64,000 nucleotides of DNA from Tulasnella sp. 424 (GCA_019633425.1 WSUB01000004.1:372001-436000); one strand, 5' to 3'. Counted from the stretch's first letter, positions 1 to 13,256 are shown. Notes: generated by a model from the letters alone, not told the origin. Program-made: numbers and translations.

Positions 1-2400
1 TGATTATTTTGCGACTTACATCAACCAGGCCCTTGGTTACGGAAAAAAAGCGCGAACGATTTGAGGAAAGAACTAGCTCTTCTCCTTTTGGTGGCTTGAA
101 TTGGTGTGAAGGCGATGACTCTTCTTCTTGACGCCAAGACGAATATGGGAAGAGCGCTACGGGCAAGAAGGAAAAAAAGCTGGGGAACAGAGGGGGGGCT
201 AGAGGGGGCTCTTCAAGGGAATTGCCCGCCGCTTTGCTGGCCTTTTTGTTTTTTTGAAAACAAAAAAGAATTTATCTTGCAGAGAAGAGAAACAAGTCCC
301 GAGGGAAAACCACTTGAAGGGGGGTGTGTGGAACAAGTTGGGGCGACTTGGGGGTCACTTGAAGTCCGAGTAGCGCGCAAAAACACTAAGTATGTGCAGG
401 TGGAAAGTGGGGGAGGGGAGAGAGAAGAGAAAAAGAGGCCGTGTTTATAAGACAAAGATTGTCCCCCGCTTTGAAATCTCTCTTGCTCTTTCTTGCTGCC
501 GCCGGACGATACGAAGATCGTTTGAGGAGAGGATGAAAGCGCGGACGGAGGGGTGGGTAGAGAGAGAAGAGAGGGGAGGAGGGAGGGAGGAGAAAAGGGC
601 AACCGAATCCGAACGACCAGAGTCAAGGTTGGGCTTTTTGGGTCTGCCGAATGGGAAGAGGGAAGGGCGCTGCTGAGTTCGGAGACTTTGCGAGAGAGAG
701 AGGGTGAGGTGCTCAGGGTCTTCTCGGAGCGGAAGTCAAATACCCGCTATTATTTTATTTTCCTTTTTTATTTATATATTTTTATCTGATTTTGTAAGTC
801 GGGGTAAGGAGAGTTTGGACGTGTTTTGCGTAAGGGAAGTAAGGAAGAGGGGGTGACCCAAAAAAAAAAAGAATTACGATAAGTGGGATACATAGTACAT
901 GTACATGCCTTTAACCTCAGTTGCCTAATCGAGCGTAGAGCGCAGATTTGCTAAAGGACCCTGAAAGCAAAAACACAGAGAAACTCAGAGAGGGGGCGGC
1001 TTTCTTCTCTCTCTCGCTCGTAGCACTTGACGGAACGGAACGAACGAGCCGAGACTTGGTGTTAACTTTTTGGATCCCCCCACATGTCATCCCATTGGCA
1101 CACACCCTCGCCAAACTGGGAATGGCGTGCTTTATTATTATCATTGAAATCCCGCTGGCCCGCCTCTCTGTCCAGACACCCATGAGGGGCCAAAGCGGCA
1201 AGAGGGCATCCTTTGTCGTTCTGCAAAGGGCGCCGTCGAGCCCGCGAAGCTAGAAGAGGAGCGTGCCACGAAGCTGTGTGTTTGGGGGGAGCCAGTGGGG
1301 GACTGCCAACGCGTCGTCGTTGCGTCATTGTCCCCATCAAAAAAACAGCAAGAACCTGACGATCTCCCTCAGACACAAAGCTGTCTGAACTGGGGAGAGC
1401 CAGCGAAGGGCAGGGGGGAGGGGCACAAAGTATGCGCGTACCAAGAAAAGGGGTTGGAGCGCAGAACCCAGGACAAGGAAAATCTGTTGTCCCTTGGGCC
1501 CACACAGGCGTGTTTGAAGGAGAGCCAGCCGTTACCGACAACTTGGCTCAGCCAAAAAGGGTTCTAGCCACCTGGTTGCATTTGCCCACTTTTGAATCTC
1601 CGTCCCAGGTCACAGAAAAAGAAGCACCGATAGAGAGAGCAAGGGAAAAAGGAAAGCTTCTTCTGCCAATCGACATGAGAGGGGCACACAGCTTGTCAAA
1701 GTTTGTTAAACAGGTTCCACTCGCCCCCCCACACCACTGGATCCACTCACCGTCCCTCCCCTCCGGCTCGACTTGTCCGGCATGACACTCTAGAGTTTTC
1801 TCTGTTCATTTTACTGCTCTTGCGCTTTGTCACCAAGCAACTTGTTTCTCTTCCTTTCGCCACTTGTTGTGCCGCAGAGACCGTTTCGTAGACAAGCCGA
1901 CGGCGAACGAGGGGAAGAGAGAACAGAAGCAAAAGGAAACAGACCGAAGATCCCGAACCTTTGGAGCTGACGAAATGAGAAATGACGCATTGTATCCCGG
2001 TGTTCATAACACGAAAAAATAAATAAAAAAAGGTTTCCCGTCCGGAGACATCCGAAAGCGGGACTCTTTTCATGAGCGGGAGGATGAGAGGGGACCGCTC
2101 TCTCTCCTTGTGAGAACATCCATCCAGGAACCACTTGCCCCAATCAGGCAGGTGGACTATTAAACCCCGTACCTCAAACAAAACTAACATACTTGAATTC
2201 AAAAATCCCCAAAGTAAGTAATTACGTAATACATTTGTCGAACTTGAATCTCCGCCAATCACTCGGTTTTCCGTTCTGCCAGATCTCGACCCTCGTTCAG
2301 ATGACCTCTTCTCCCTAACTTCTTATCGTGGTCATGAGCTCGCCGTCGCCGTCGGTCTCACCGTGCCGGCGAAATGCGCGATTATTGCTGTTTGACATAT
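1..2400. other. Gene-poor 2.4-kb stretch
   Basis: I see no gene here. Open frames exist on both strands but they are low-complexity (Arg/Gly/Glu on one strand, Ser/Pro/Leu on the other). They come from purine-rich tracts, for example GA-rich runs around 400-450 and 550-720 and A-runs near 858-870. I saw no conserved motif or plausible exon chain. The right part presumably holds the 3' flank of the sterol glucosyltransferase gene, which ends at 2401 on the minus strand. Confidence 0.5.
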
Positions 2401-5400
2401 TCAGGAAGAGAAGGCGCGACCGGGCGACGCAGCGGTCTCGCAGGCGACTTGGAAGAACGCATATTGGGCCGGTGTCGTTGACGGCTGCTGATGATGCTGT
2501 TGCTGCTGCTCAGATTCCTGCGATACCGCTGAAGACTTGCTTCGCTTGTGTTCGGGTCGGATCCCGGCTCGATGGAGGTACATGTAAAGCGATTGGATTG
2601 CCGTCGCCACTCCATTTTCCTACCAACAGATAAGAGCCCAAAAAGAGCAATTACCAAAAGGAGAGAACTGTCAGTAAATAAAGCCCCACCTCCACAAGCA
2701 AGCTGTCATAACGAAACGAAACGACTTACCGAGCGAACCTTCTCGCCAACAGCTTGCGCCTTCTCCCGAATAACCCTATATGCCATAACGAAAAGAGAGA
2801 GCGTCAGTTCCACAATAATAATCCCGATGCGCTTAGTGGAATAGACCTCCCCGTTCCCGCATGCCCAAGGGCGCGAAAGAAGAGGAAGCAAAAAAAAAAA
2901 AAAGAAAAGAAAGGAGTGCGTGGGCGTTGCCGGGCGCAATTGCAAAAAAGGCCAAAAAAGGAATCCATGCACAGCACAGTCAGCGCCCGGGGAGACAGAG
3001 ACAGAGATTGCATATGGTGGGACATGCTAATCTCCCCCCTTCGCGCCCCTGAGGCACACAGAACACTCAAGCCCACACCCGCCACCGCCACCCAAAAAAT
3101 CAAACCGACCGAATCGGGTAGTTATTAGACAAGCAAAGCGAAATATGAGACCCACCTGTCAGACGTCGCTTTCGTTAACGCGTGGGCCAAATCCGAGCTG
3201 CTCAGACTCGGGACACGTAAACCCGCTCCAAGCTTTTGAACCCGCGCAGCCCAGAAGAATTGGTCGCCGAACCACGGTTTGATTAGAGTCGGGATGCCAG
3301 CTGGTCAATGTGGGTTGAAGTGGAGATGTCGGGGTTGGGTGGTGTATTTCCAATACGCGCAGGGACACAAAAGCAGAACGCAGTCAGCCACACGAACTCT
3401 CCCTATTTTTTTCCTGCGCCTAATCGGCCATATCGGCTGTGGGCTTGGAGTGCAAAGTCTCACCTCGTAAAGATGCTCCGGTAGTGCCAGCACCGCCATG
3501 ATGTAGAGCAGCGTCAATCTGAGGGAAGAGCCAGCTGTGTGTGCGAGTGCATGCAAATAAGCCGCGGTAATCAAAGTGCGATCATCCCAAGCCAAAGCCC
3601 CGGTGAAGGACGGGCACAAAAAAGGGGGGAGGGGCGAGGCAAAAGTAAAAAGAGGAAGGGGAACGTGTTCGTCAGTAAAGTCGCCGCGAAAGAGAGAGAG
3701 AGTGGACACATGCTCTAGCCCGGTTAGCGTGACGTGCGTGCGTGCATGTACCCATAGCCGAGACGTAACCTCGGGTAATGTCGCAGCACACGCACGCACG
3801 CGTGCACGGTAAATGTAAAATTAGGTAGAAAAAACGAAAAGACGGGAACTCACTCGTGCGGAATCTTATCGACCTAAAATTACAGAATCACCCCAAGCGG
3901 ATAATAGAGCGGGTAGGTAAAAATAAAGACCAAAGGATATTCGTCAGTTTCTAATGGCTCCGCTCCGAGTCACCAGCTCATCCCCGAGTTCTTGGACAGA
4001 GGGCAGAGAGTCCAGAGTCCACACGGGGATGTCGCAGAACGGGGCATAGTCAAGATAGGAGGGAAGCATGTCTCTCACCTCATAGACCTCTGGTGGAATC
4101 TCTACTTCTGGCTCGTTATCGTTGGATGAAGCCATACGAGCGGACCAGCCTTTGTTAAGAATGGCTCGCACGTCACCTACGTGATAAGCGGAGGTGGCGT
4201 CAGCGAGAGACACGGAATATCGTCTACCTGGAGCCAAGGAAGGTGGGGCTCACTTTTCAAAACAGCTTTGACGATGCTCCTCGTCATCGCCTTGGGGTTC
4301 TCCACAACAATGCTCCCAAAGCCAATGTAAACCAACGGTTTACCATCTGCTCGGGCTTTGGCCATGAAATCCTGTAGAGATTGGCTGGGCTTCCATCCCA
4401 AGTCGGGGTTATCCAGGAACCAGCTATGCCACCGGAAGGACCAAATATCAGCACTCCCATTTTCAAACCGGTATTGATAAAACCGCAGCTAAACAACGTA
4501 CTATCCCGTGATAATGGTTGTGTCGGTCCAATCTAGAGGCTTGGGTACGACGTTCTAGCATGGGAACAGAGGAGGGAGAGGCTCTTAGAAACACGGCATT
4601 CCTATGCCGGGGTGTAAAGCCGCGCCAAAAGAAACCGAAACTCACCTGCGAGAAATTGTACAAAAATGGAATCTGTGAAATGGGCAAAACCAAGTCCTCA
4701 GAACCCGTTGCCGCTCAAATGTCTTGGCATTTCCTTCGGCACGCTTACCTTCGTCTGCGCCAGGTGTTCTAAATCCGTGCTCGGCAACCCTAGGTGCTTC
4801 TTTCGCCATGGGTTGATCTGCGGAGCAGTTGCCCGCCAGAACACGTTGTCGAATAGAACGTATCTACGTTTTAGGAATTTCGTTCGGGCAAGTTTGGCAA
4901 AAAGAAGAAACGGGGAAGAGAAAGGTTTTCACCGGTTCAAAGAATCAGCAATCTTCTCGTGGGCTCCAAAGGAAAAAAAGAACCATCACAACTCACGTTG
5001 AGAAGTTGAAAGAACCGGCAACGAAATCCGGCGGCGAAATGAATGCGTGAGGGTATTCAGCAGTTCGGGACCACGGCATCGTGAACGCTCGGAAGTACGG
5101 TATCTCTGAAACAGGTCAAGGTTGAAACGGGTTTTCCACCCATCCCCCTTCAAGTCAGTACCCTGATGCTGCGGTACACTTCGGAAGTAATATGAATACA
5201 ATGAGGGCTAGGGCGCAGTGCTGCGAGCCCACGGCCCTTTCGAAAGAAAGCAGGGCCGGTGATTGCAGAGAGAAAGGAACGCATGGCAAGATGTGTCATG
5301 GGGGATTGAGGTACCAGGGGTGGGACTTACTGAGGGCTTCGGCGATGTGCACACCGGCCATGGCCGACGGGCTTTCGATGAGCACCGTTGCACCGGCAGC

Positions 5401-8400
5401 TTTGACTTGGTCATACGAGTCCACGAGGACTTTGGTAACGGGGAAACGATTAGAGGTTAGCACCAGGACGAGCTATCTCCGTAGTGAGGCTTGAGCCTAT
5501 TACTCACGTTCATCCAGCCATTTCCTGAACTAGAGGCCGGGATCGAGGTTCCATCCCCGAAGCGGAGTGGTCAAAGACAAAAAGCGAAGGTGAAGTAAAA
5601 GTGAAGCCCGTGAATATGAAGATGAGGAGGAGGCGTGAGGGCGAGGCCCGAGGGCCCAATAATGAAATACGTCAGCAAAGCCACAAATTTAACTGGCAAG
5701 GGTGGGCCCTAATTGCAAGACTCACGTTACCCAGACTCTCTTTAAAGAATTGCGGAGAGAACATCTACGAAATTCATGCCGAATAGTTAGCAATAGTGAT
5801 CGGATGTGAAGTCGAAGTGTGGAAATCGGATAGCTCCCGCTTTGGGATCCAGTTGATCACCGTACCTTGTGTTCAACGCTTGGTAAAAGGTTAATTGGTC
5901 AGCACAAAGCACCCTGGTCTAACTCGAGGTGGACAACCCACTAACCTCAGCTTCATCAATGCGCCCGGATCACCACCCGCAGTGCGATGCTGGATACCGA
6001 ATCCTTCGACCCAGACTTTGTATTCCTCATGAGTCACGATGGTTACTTCGTGGCCTTCTTTCTTCAAGCCAAGACACAAGGCGATGTACGGCTGAACATC
6101 TCCACGAGATCCGATGGTAAGGCAAACGAAGTGCTGCTTCTCAATATGGTATTGGTTGCCCGTTGGAATGTTGATCGGGCGGGGGATGTGGGCGAGCAGT
6201 TCGGTGGGGATGGCGCGAGTCGCGCTGCGTTCGAGGATCTTGGAGACCGAGGCGAGCTGTTCGGTGGCGGAGGGGGCTATGGATGATCTGGGCGTCGAAA
6301 TTGCATCCGGAGACGCCACCAGCGGGGCGGTCGCAGTCAAAGTAGACGAGGCCACAAGCGCGCCGAAGGGATCCGGAACCGCTGACAGAGACGATCGTTT
6401 GGATGATATTTCCTCCTTGGCCTGATGAGCAGCGGCATTGATACGTTTCATGGCTTCGTCGCGAGCCTCGAGCGATCGGAACGTGAACATCATGTCCTTG
6501 TGTCCTTTGACCTCGATGACCATGCGGTGGAAGATGCCGTCGCACTTCCGCTTCTCTTGAGGCTCGTGGGCGGTATTAATGTCGTGAACGTGGAAGCGCA
6601 GCTTGGTATCGGAAATGAAGCCCTTCGACCAGAAGCCTGCCGTAGAAGGTAAGATGAGTGGCGCGAAGCTCTCTAGATCTGCTGGGTGTAACGTACAGAC
6701 AAATCGTGGAGTGATGATCAGATACCCAGCTGACAGGGTGAATAAACCGATCGCTGCTTTAGAATCTGAATCCAAGCATCGAAAGCCAGGCGAGATCAGC
6801 ACTCGCTTAGTCCATGGGGGTGGGATAGAACTCACACCAAAGATCCTGATCCTCAGAAATGCCAAACATCAGTCTTGCAGCCTCTGCAGGACCCTTGGAC
6901 TTGGTAGCCTCCTTACTCGTCCCAGGCTGGACTTCGTCCATGGCATCCTGGATGGCCAGCTCCCCAAAATCAACAACAACTGTATCTGAAGTGTCCGACG
7001 TGGCCGGTGTCTTGACCCTTCGTGCCTTTGCTTCTTGGATGTCGTCCCTCAGCCTGGCCGCGTCAAATCCTTGGATCACTGTGACGGTAATGTGACTGTA
7101 CTGGGCTTCAGCACTATACGACCGTTCCTTCAGTTGTTTGATGGTCTCGTTTGGGTCTGACGCTTGGCTGGTGTATTGGACATCAACGCTCGACGAGCTG
7201 TCGGTAGATCCACCTGGTGCTGTGAGTTTAAAGGTGACGACGTTGGCGAAGTTGCCCCAGGTGCGACTTTCGAAGGATTCGACGCGATGGAGTGGTATAC
7301 AAATTCTGACTCCAGTTTGACTATTTTCGGTGGAATCAGACTCCCTGAAGAGGCTGTTTCGGCTCTGGCGAAGATTGTGAATTGCGGCTGCGAAGAAACC
7401 CTCAGATCTTCTGCCTCGGGTGATCTCTCGCGAAGCCGAACACGCACCCGTAAGTTCTCGTCTCCAGCTCGCGGCGCTCTCGAACGTGTCATATTCGACG
7501 TGGCCATTCCTCGTGCCCCACTTGGTGCGGAACACAATCTTGACACTCTTGGGGTTCGCGGGATCAAGGGGCTTCACTTCCTTGATGTTGCTCACTAAGC
7601 AATCAAACTCAGCAAATAGCCCGCAAGAATCCTGTTAATCAGGCCAACATACGAAGCATGGCAAACAAGGGTCGAACCCTTCCTTCATCCGTTGAGTCGG
7701 GGAAAGTACACAACATGTCGTGGTATAGCTCCATCCACAACCGTCGTTTCCTATGAAGTCCTGTCTCAGACCAAAGGGTTCAGACATGTTTTGAAACGAG
7801 AGAACAAAAAAAGTTGACGTACCGCTCCTGTGTACTACGACGGGTCCAGTTTTGATGACTGAGGAATGAGACAGGAGGTCGGGTCGGGTTGACAACAAGG
7901 AAGCGTGGAATGTGATCCTGTGCGTCGTAAGGTGAATAACCCCAAGGATTGCCACTTCCTGGAAGTAGGCTCCATCGGACTCGAACAAGAGTCGTTCTTC
8001 TTCGCCTTCCTCCGTAATGGTCCCAAATTCGCTGGCAAGCAATGGAATCACTCGGTCATTCAACTCATCCGCGTCCCCAGTAGACCCCGAAGAGTCCGAA
8101 GCTGCGTCCGAGGTTGCTTCTCCGGCGATGTTCATTCCAGTTGGCCCACCTTGCTGGGTGAAGGTATTGACGGAAAGGCCGACGAGACGGGCCGTGCTAG
8201 CCTTGAACTGCTCGTTGAGCATTAATTTGCTCATCATCTTGTCGATCTTTTCCGGAGATGGGCTCAAGGGGTGCTTCTGTTGCTCTTGATCTCCCTCGGC
8301 GACGGTGGGGGTGACTCTTCCGCTTGGGGCCACGGAGTCCGACTCTCCACCACCGTCCTCGCTACTCCTCGTGTGGCTGCTTATACTGCTGGTCTCGCTG

Positions 8401-8606
8401 GAGCTGTATGATAGTTCTTCTGGTTCTTCGCTGAGGATGTCGCCGTACTTGGCGGCGTCTTGGAATATGCTTACGAACGCGGGGACGTGGGCGTCCATCG
8501 ATCGAGCTGAGTCGTCGTCTGAGAAGGAGGTACTGATAGTGCGATGGGGTGTTGCTGTGTGGCTATGGACCTCACTCGCGCTGTCATTTGAAGGTGGGGC
8601 GGCCAT
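2401..8606 (-). CDS. ATG26: Sterol 3-beta-glucosyltransferase, Atg26/UGT51 type
   Basis: Transfers glucose from UDP-glucose to membrane sterols. In some fungi the family is also needed for pexophagy. Twenty exons (high to low coordinate): 8606-7823, 7760-7653, 7594-7448, 7387-6836, 6636-5946, 5878-5866, 5764-5726, 5529-5508, 5429-5331, 5105-4997, 4863-4749, 4672-4646, 4554-4502, 4423-4254, 4176-4079, 3873-3854, 3534-3464, 3300-3156, 2775-2730, 2619-2401. They sum to 3528 nt, 1175 aa. Domains: Ser-rich acidic N-terminus; GRAM/PH-like part (about 185-340); second GRAM-like segment before about residue 600 ([12 protein letters not shown]); GT1 domain from about 698 ([13 protein letters not shown]), with [25 protein letters not shown] and the UDP-sugar signature [13 protein letters not shown] near residue 1026. 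The C-terminus is Gln-rich. The start is the first ATG of the long first exon. The gene looks intact, so the enzyme should be active. Confidence 0.93.
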
Positions 8607-9019
8607 CGCTTTACTTCACCGGAACTACGAAACGAGGTTCGGCTTGAGCTCCGGGAAACGCGTAATCCGTAAGCCAAGTTGACAAAGCCGAGTCTACGCG
8701 CACCTGAATAATGAAAATGTCTGGGGCTCGGCAAAGCGTTTGTCGTACGTCGTAGGGGGGACCTCTGTAATAGCTAAGACTAAGTCAACGACAGTCCTGC
8801 AGTGACTAGATATAGATCGCGCACGATGAGGGGGTCCGATTCTGGCGTTGTGTATCTGCGTGTGGCCGGTATCACAGATACCGCAGAAAGAACCAGAAGC
8901 AGGCCACGGACTTCACACGGTTCCGCTTATGGAATAATGGCATTAATTTCGGAGCCTAAATTAGCAACACTCCTCAACCTTAAGATGCAGACTACCCGTA
9001 TAAAGACTTTACTACTCGC
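8607..9019. promoter_or_regulatory. Intergenic: ATG26 upstream region and panB 3' flank
   Basis: 413 bp between the start of the sterol glucosyltransferase gene and the stop of the ketopantoate hydroxymethyltransferase gene, both on the minus strand. It should contain the ATG26 promoter and the panB terminator. I see no TATA-like box or repeat I would defend. Confidence 0.4.
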
Positions 9020-10083
9020 TCAGGAAGCAAGCGGTGAGGTGGCCTCCGACTCCACCAACTTTTGAAACTCCTGCCATTGCCCGGCGTCCATTCCATATGA
9101 CTCTCCAACAATATCCGGGAACTGACCGCTCCGAACGGCAGCCGCGTACGATGCTACTCCCTCTCCGGCCGCCTTGCCTACTTCTGCGAACCGACGAACG
9201 AATTTTGCCTTGTGGCCGCTCCAGACCCCTACGGCGTCGTCGTGCACGAGGACTTGACCCGAACAGGACGGACCTGCTCCTATCCCAATGGTGGGTATGC
9301 GCAGCGCTTGTGTAATGTAACCAGCCAGTTGGTGCGGGATTGCCTCGAGGACAATCGCAAATGCACCCGCGTCTTGCAAAACCTTGGCGGCCTTGAAGAC
9401 GGAATAGGCAGTAAAGGCGTCTCGGCCTTGGACCCGGTATCCGGACAGAGCAGTATGTCGCTGGGGTAGGAGCCCGACGTGGGACATGACAGGAATTCCT
9501 AGTGACGTCAAACGAGCGACGGTGTCTGCGATTTCTGGACCTCCTTCCATCTTGACTGCCTCGGCCCCGCCTTCCTGGACCAGTCGGACAGCGTTCCGGA
9601 CGGTGACATCTACGCCACCATGGTACGTCCCGAATGGCATATCTGCGACCAAGAACGGAGTCTTGGCACCTCTAGAGACGGCCTTGCAGTGGTGGATCAT
9701 CTCGTCTAGCGTTAGGCGTGTGGTAGAGTCGTAGCCAAGGGCGACTTGCGCCAGGCTATCTCCGACCAGACATATGTCAATGTCATTCTTCTCAGAGCGG
9801 AGGCCTGTGGGATAGTCGTATGCTGTAAATACTGTGATTGGGATGCGTTCTTCTGCTAGAGCGTGCAGCCTTTGAAGTGTAACTTTTTTACGAGCTAGAA
9901 TGGACCATGTGATTTCATGTTAGAACATTACAAGCCACGCCGAGAATTCCCCATCTCACATATTGGCAGTGCATTGCTCTTTTCTTCGGGCCTCACGCTC
10001 ATCCATCTCCTCGAAGGAAGACGAAGAAAAGTGCGTGGCAGTGGAGCCGATGCAAGGTTTGACCGTGAGAATGCAGCAAGCAT
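9020..10083 (-). CDS. panB: 3-methyl-2-oxobutanoate hydroxymethyltransferase (mitochondrial)
   Basis: Makes ketopantoate from alpha-ketoisovalerate and methylene-tetrahydrofolate, the first committed step of pantothenate/CoA synthesis. Two exons, 10083-9960 and 9894-9020, give 332 aa. Family motifs in order: TVFTAYDYPTG, CLVGDSLAQVALGY, ADMPFGTYHGG, AVKMEGG, VMSHVGLLPQ, FAIVLEAIPHQLA, GIGAGPSCSGQVLVHDD. The chosen ATG gives an Arg/Ser/Pro-rich leader of about 40 residues without acidic residues (starts MLAAFSRSNLASAP), a typical mitochondrial presequence. A second in-frame Met (MSVRPEEK) lies near the end of the leader. The enzyme is divergent from the LYR-protein gene, with 248 bp between the start codons. 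Confidence 0.93.
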
Positions 10084-10331
10084 CGCGCGATGACGAGGAT
10101 TGGCAGGAGAGAAAAAGGATGTTCGAATAAGATATATAACAAAAAGTGTGGAGGCGGGCGAAAAGTGGTGTCTTTATGTGGAGGGAGTCATGGGGTATAG
10201 AGAGGAGTAAGCCCACCGACAAAAACCACTCGGGGCTCGGCGAGCGCCCCAACCGAGTTTTCACACAGCTTCGTCGTGTGACAGCGCGTTCCTCCGAATC
10301 CTTTTCGACGCCAACACAGAGCCATGCGTAC
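10084..10331. promoter_or_regulatory. Bidirectional promoter region, panB / LYR protein
   Basis: 248 bp separate the two divergent ATGs. Both genes probably use this stretch as promoter and 5' leader. Both products appear to be mitochondrial, so shared control is possible but not shown by the sequence. Confidence 0.45.
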
Positions 10332-11031
10332 ATGACTCCTGCAATACCACCCCACTTTAAGTCGTTATATCGTTCGATATTACGAGCATCGTCCGCTGCG
10401 GTCTTGCACCATTCCACCGCTCGTACCACTTTACGGAAACTCTACGGACCTGTATTTCGGGAAGCGGCCACCAAGTTTAAAGACTACCCCACTGTTTCGA
10501 ATCAACAACGGCAAAAAATAGAAGCATGGATGTCCCAATGGAACAGAGATAGTAAGTCCGTTCTGCATAATTCTGGACGCGTCGCGCGATTTTTTAATTC
10601 GTTTCAATTCCCCAACAGTGGACCGGACGCTCGAGTTTCTGGTCGATTCGGCAAAGAATGGGGGCATCCCCCACAAGGTCATTCGTAACATCACTCAAAT
10701 CGCCCATTTCCACTCGAAACACTTGGCTAAAGACCGAAAACCTCTTTCCTGGAACCCCCAATTGCCGGCTTTTGCCTATGAGGCGATTTCGATTGGGAGG
10801 CAACTCACTAAACCTGAAAAGGCCCAGGCGGGTGGCTTTCTTACGCATGTATTTCGAAAGGAGGAGGAACGCCAGAAGAAACTTCAAGACGCGCCATTAC
10901 CAGAACTCGACGATACTGGCGTTGTTGATGGCATTCAGACCATGCTAAATTATAACATTCGTCTCGCGGAAAGAAGCTCTGGTACTCGACTCGGCGAAAG
11001 TCGATACGATGAGCTAGGTAACCTAGTATAG
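10332..11031 (+). CDS. LYR-motif (complex 1 LYR-like) mitochondrial protein
   Basis: Two exons, 10332-10551 and 10619-11031, give 210 aa. The N-terminus carries a textbook LYR motif: F-K-S-L-Y-R-S-I-L-R at residues 9-18, followed by a basic helical segment (KLYGPVFREAATKF). LYR proteins are small matrix adaptors for respiratory-complex assembly and Fe-S or acyl-carrier-protein partners. Which partner this one serves cannot be told. The second exon is basic and helical and ends in an acidic, uncharacterised tail. ATG 10332 is the first Met in this frame that puts the LYR motif near the N-terminus. The next gene (PPR) starts only 145 bp downstream on the same strand. Confidence 0.75.
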
Positions 11032-11175
11032 CTTTAATCTATGTTGTTCATTTTATAAATATTTTAATTACACGGTGCTCGAATTTCGCTGCAAGGTGTT
11101 GTGGCGGCGACCGAACGTGAGAACCAGTTGCAGAAATTTCAATCCGACCCAATATTCCTACCTCGAAACCTGGTG

Positions 11176-13187
11176 ATGCAAGCCAGCAGATGCATCCGAC
11201 CGCTCCTAAGTCACGTCAACGATAGTATTAGACCCAGTAAGGCTCTATGCTCTAATAACAGTTCAAGTCTCCGTTCGTTCTCCGTGGCGCTGGCCCCTTC
11301 CTATGGCAGGTAGCGTTGCACTATCCATTTGAACGCCAGCTAATCAGGTGCTGTTACTTGTTACTAGCCATCGAAGATTTCAGTTTCGCATCATCTTCAA
11401 CAGCCCCAGCACTGACTGAGGCGGTAGCGAGGCCCTCCAAACATCACACGTCTGGCCAGAAAAACAACGCCGTCGCTGAACCCCGTGCTCTCCCGACGGA
11501 TTTCTTCGCTCCTTTCGGTCGAATACCACCACCACCTTCCGATGCAGTCAAGGTCAACGAGTTACTCAGCTCCCTCTCGGCTTCAGAGTACACTCCAAAC
11601 CTTGTTTGGGAACAGTACTGCCAACTAGACCACGTCTCACGAGACCGTCTGCCACTCAAGCTGTACCAAGGCGTATTGCGACGATGTACCCTCCCACCTT
11701 ATACTTTCAAGCAACGGGTCGCGGAACAAATCCGGCAGCGCGAGAGGGTACCTTCCCCGGACCTGCATCCTTTGGAGACGCGGCTGCTAGCCGTCTTGGA
11801 CGCGATGAAGGTCGCCGGTTACCAGGTGGAAGTGGAAGACTACAACTACGTGATGGAGCACTACGCTATGACGGGCCATTACCGCGGTGCAAAGAAACTG
11901 CTGGACGAAATGACATTAACATCGAAGAAACCGCCATCAGCCGAAACATTCGACTATGCGTTCAAGGCCATCGCTCTCCACGCCACGCTCCCCATACGGA
12001 AATCGTTCGAGCAAGCCCGGAAGACGGACCTCAGTCGTGCTTTTTCGAACCTGCTGGAGAGGATGATGGAAGCGAATCTGGGGTACACAACGGCCGTGTT
12101 TGCCGCGATGATCCCCATTTACCGGCTGATGGAGGACATAGAGGGAATGGAGAGCGCCTTGAGGTTGGGTTTCGGGTTTGACATCGCCAACCCAGACAAG
12201 CACCCGCCAGAGTTCCTCGAACGGATGGAAAAATTCGCCGAGCAGGCAGCCACGGCCGGACAGGCACCTGACGTCCTCCCACATATCACAAGCTCGATCC
12301 TTAACAACATCATAATCGCTTACGGTCAAAACGGTGACATTGGGAAGATGGTCACCGCGTTCGAAGTCCTCACTGCTCCCCTCCCCCTCCCATCTTCCTC
12401 GACGCCAACGGTAAACGAACTAGGTTTCGACGAGGAGGAAGATGATGCGCCCATCTTCCACGACCATCTCCATCCGGCCAAGGATTCCTCTCTGTCCCCG
12501 ACCATGCTCTCTTCGCGACCTTGCCTCCCGAATTCTCGGACGTACCAGGAGCTAATTCGCTGGTGTTCCTTGAACGAGTCCCTCACGCTCGCGCAACACT
12601 ACCTCAAAGTCGCTCTGGATCACGACAGGGCGGTTGACGCTGACCTTCGCGCGCAGCTGCAACGGGGTGACGGACCCGTTTGGAGCCCCTCGGTAGCCGT
12701 CTCCTGGGCGATGTTCCGCAAGGTCTACACGGCAGCTCATAGCAAAGGCAAGACGAAGGTGATCAGGTGGTTGGAAGGTCAAGCGAGGCAGGTGCTTCGA
12801 TGGAAGGCGGACGACCTGGCCTGGTATTCCCAGCTTTCGCATGAAATGCTCGCCAGACGAGGGATGATCGACAGAAAGTTCGAATCATCGCTTTCTCCGG
12901 AAAGTGTTCCTGTTCTCGCACCGACATTGAACGGAATCGAGTCGGATGTTCAACTCGTGACCAAACCGTTTAACCGCCTTCTCCATGGATTCGTTCTTCG
13001 AGGACAGATCCAGCGTTTCGAAGCTGGGATCCCGCTCTTCACAAATATGGCTGCTCTTCGAACCGAGCCAGCTTCTGGCAAGAAAGAGGAAATGATACTG
13101 GAGCGTGGAAAGAGGGAGAAGGCCGGTTTGGCTGCCTTGAAGCGATCGGTTGGGCTGAGGTTGTCGCCGTCAGGGCAGGCAAGCTAG
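11176..13187 (+). CDS. Mitochondrial PPR-like protein
   Basis: Two exons, 11176-11309 and 11384-13187, give 645 aa. The first 45 or so residues are rich in Ser, Arg and Leu and almost free of acidic residues (MQASRCIRPLLSHVNDSIRP), consistent with a mitochondrial presequence. Around residues 170-230 there are helix-turn-helix units of pentatricopeptide type, such as VEDYNYVMEHYAMTGHYRGA followed by KKLLDEM and SAETFDYAFKAIA. A further PPR-like unit lies near NNIIIAYGQNGDIGKMVTAF. PPR proteins bind organelle RNA for stability, processing or translation. The target is unknown, and no catalytic domain is visible. Confidence 0.78.
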
Positions 13188-13256
13188 GGATGTTTTCGCG
13201 GACGATCTTTTTCTTTGCGTTTATGTGTTCTCCAGTTTTGCATTTAACTTATGCAT

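Noticed and set aside
213..789. Overlapping open frames on both strands
   Set aside because: Low-complexity products from GA-rich DNA, no motif, and frames on both strands of the same repeat-like tract.
7660..7675. ggtcgaaccct-type string resembling a tRNA B box
   Set aside because: It lies inside an ATG26 coding exon (VRPLF) and lacks an A box or cloverleaf. No tRNA was seen anywhere in the window.
9956..10429. 157-aa minus-strand frame at the panB 5' end
   Set aside because: It overlaps the panB leader in another frame and the divergent promoter. It has no motif, whereas the panB frame gives a clean presequence joined in phase to the conserved core.
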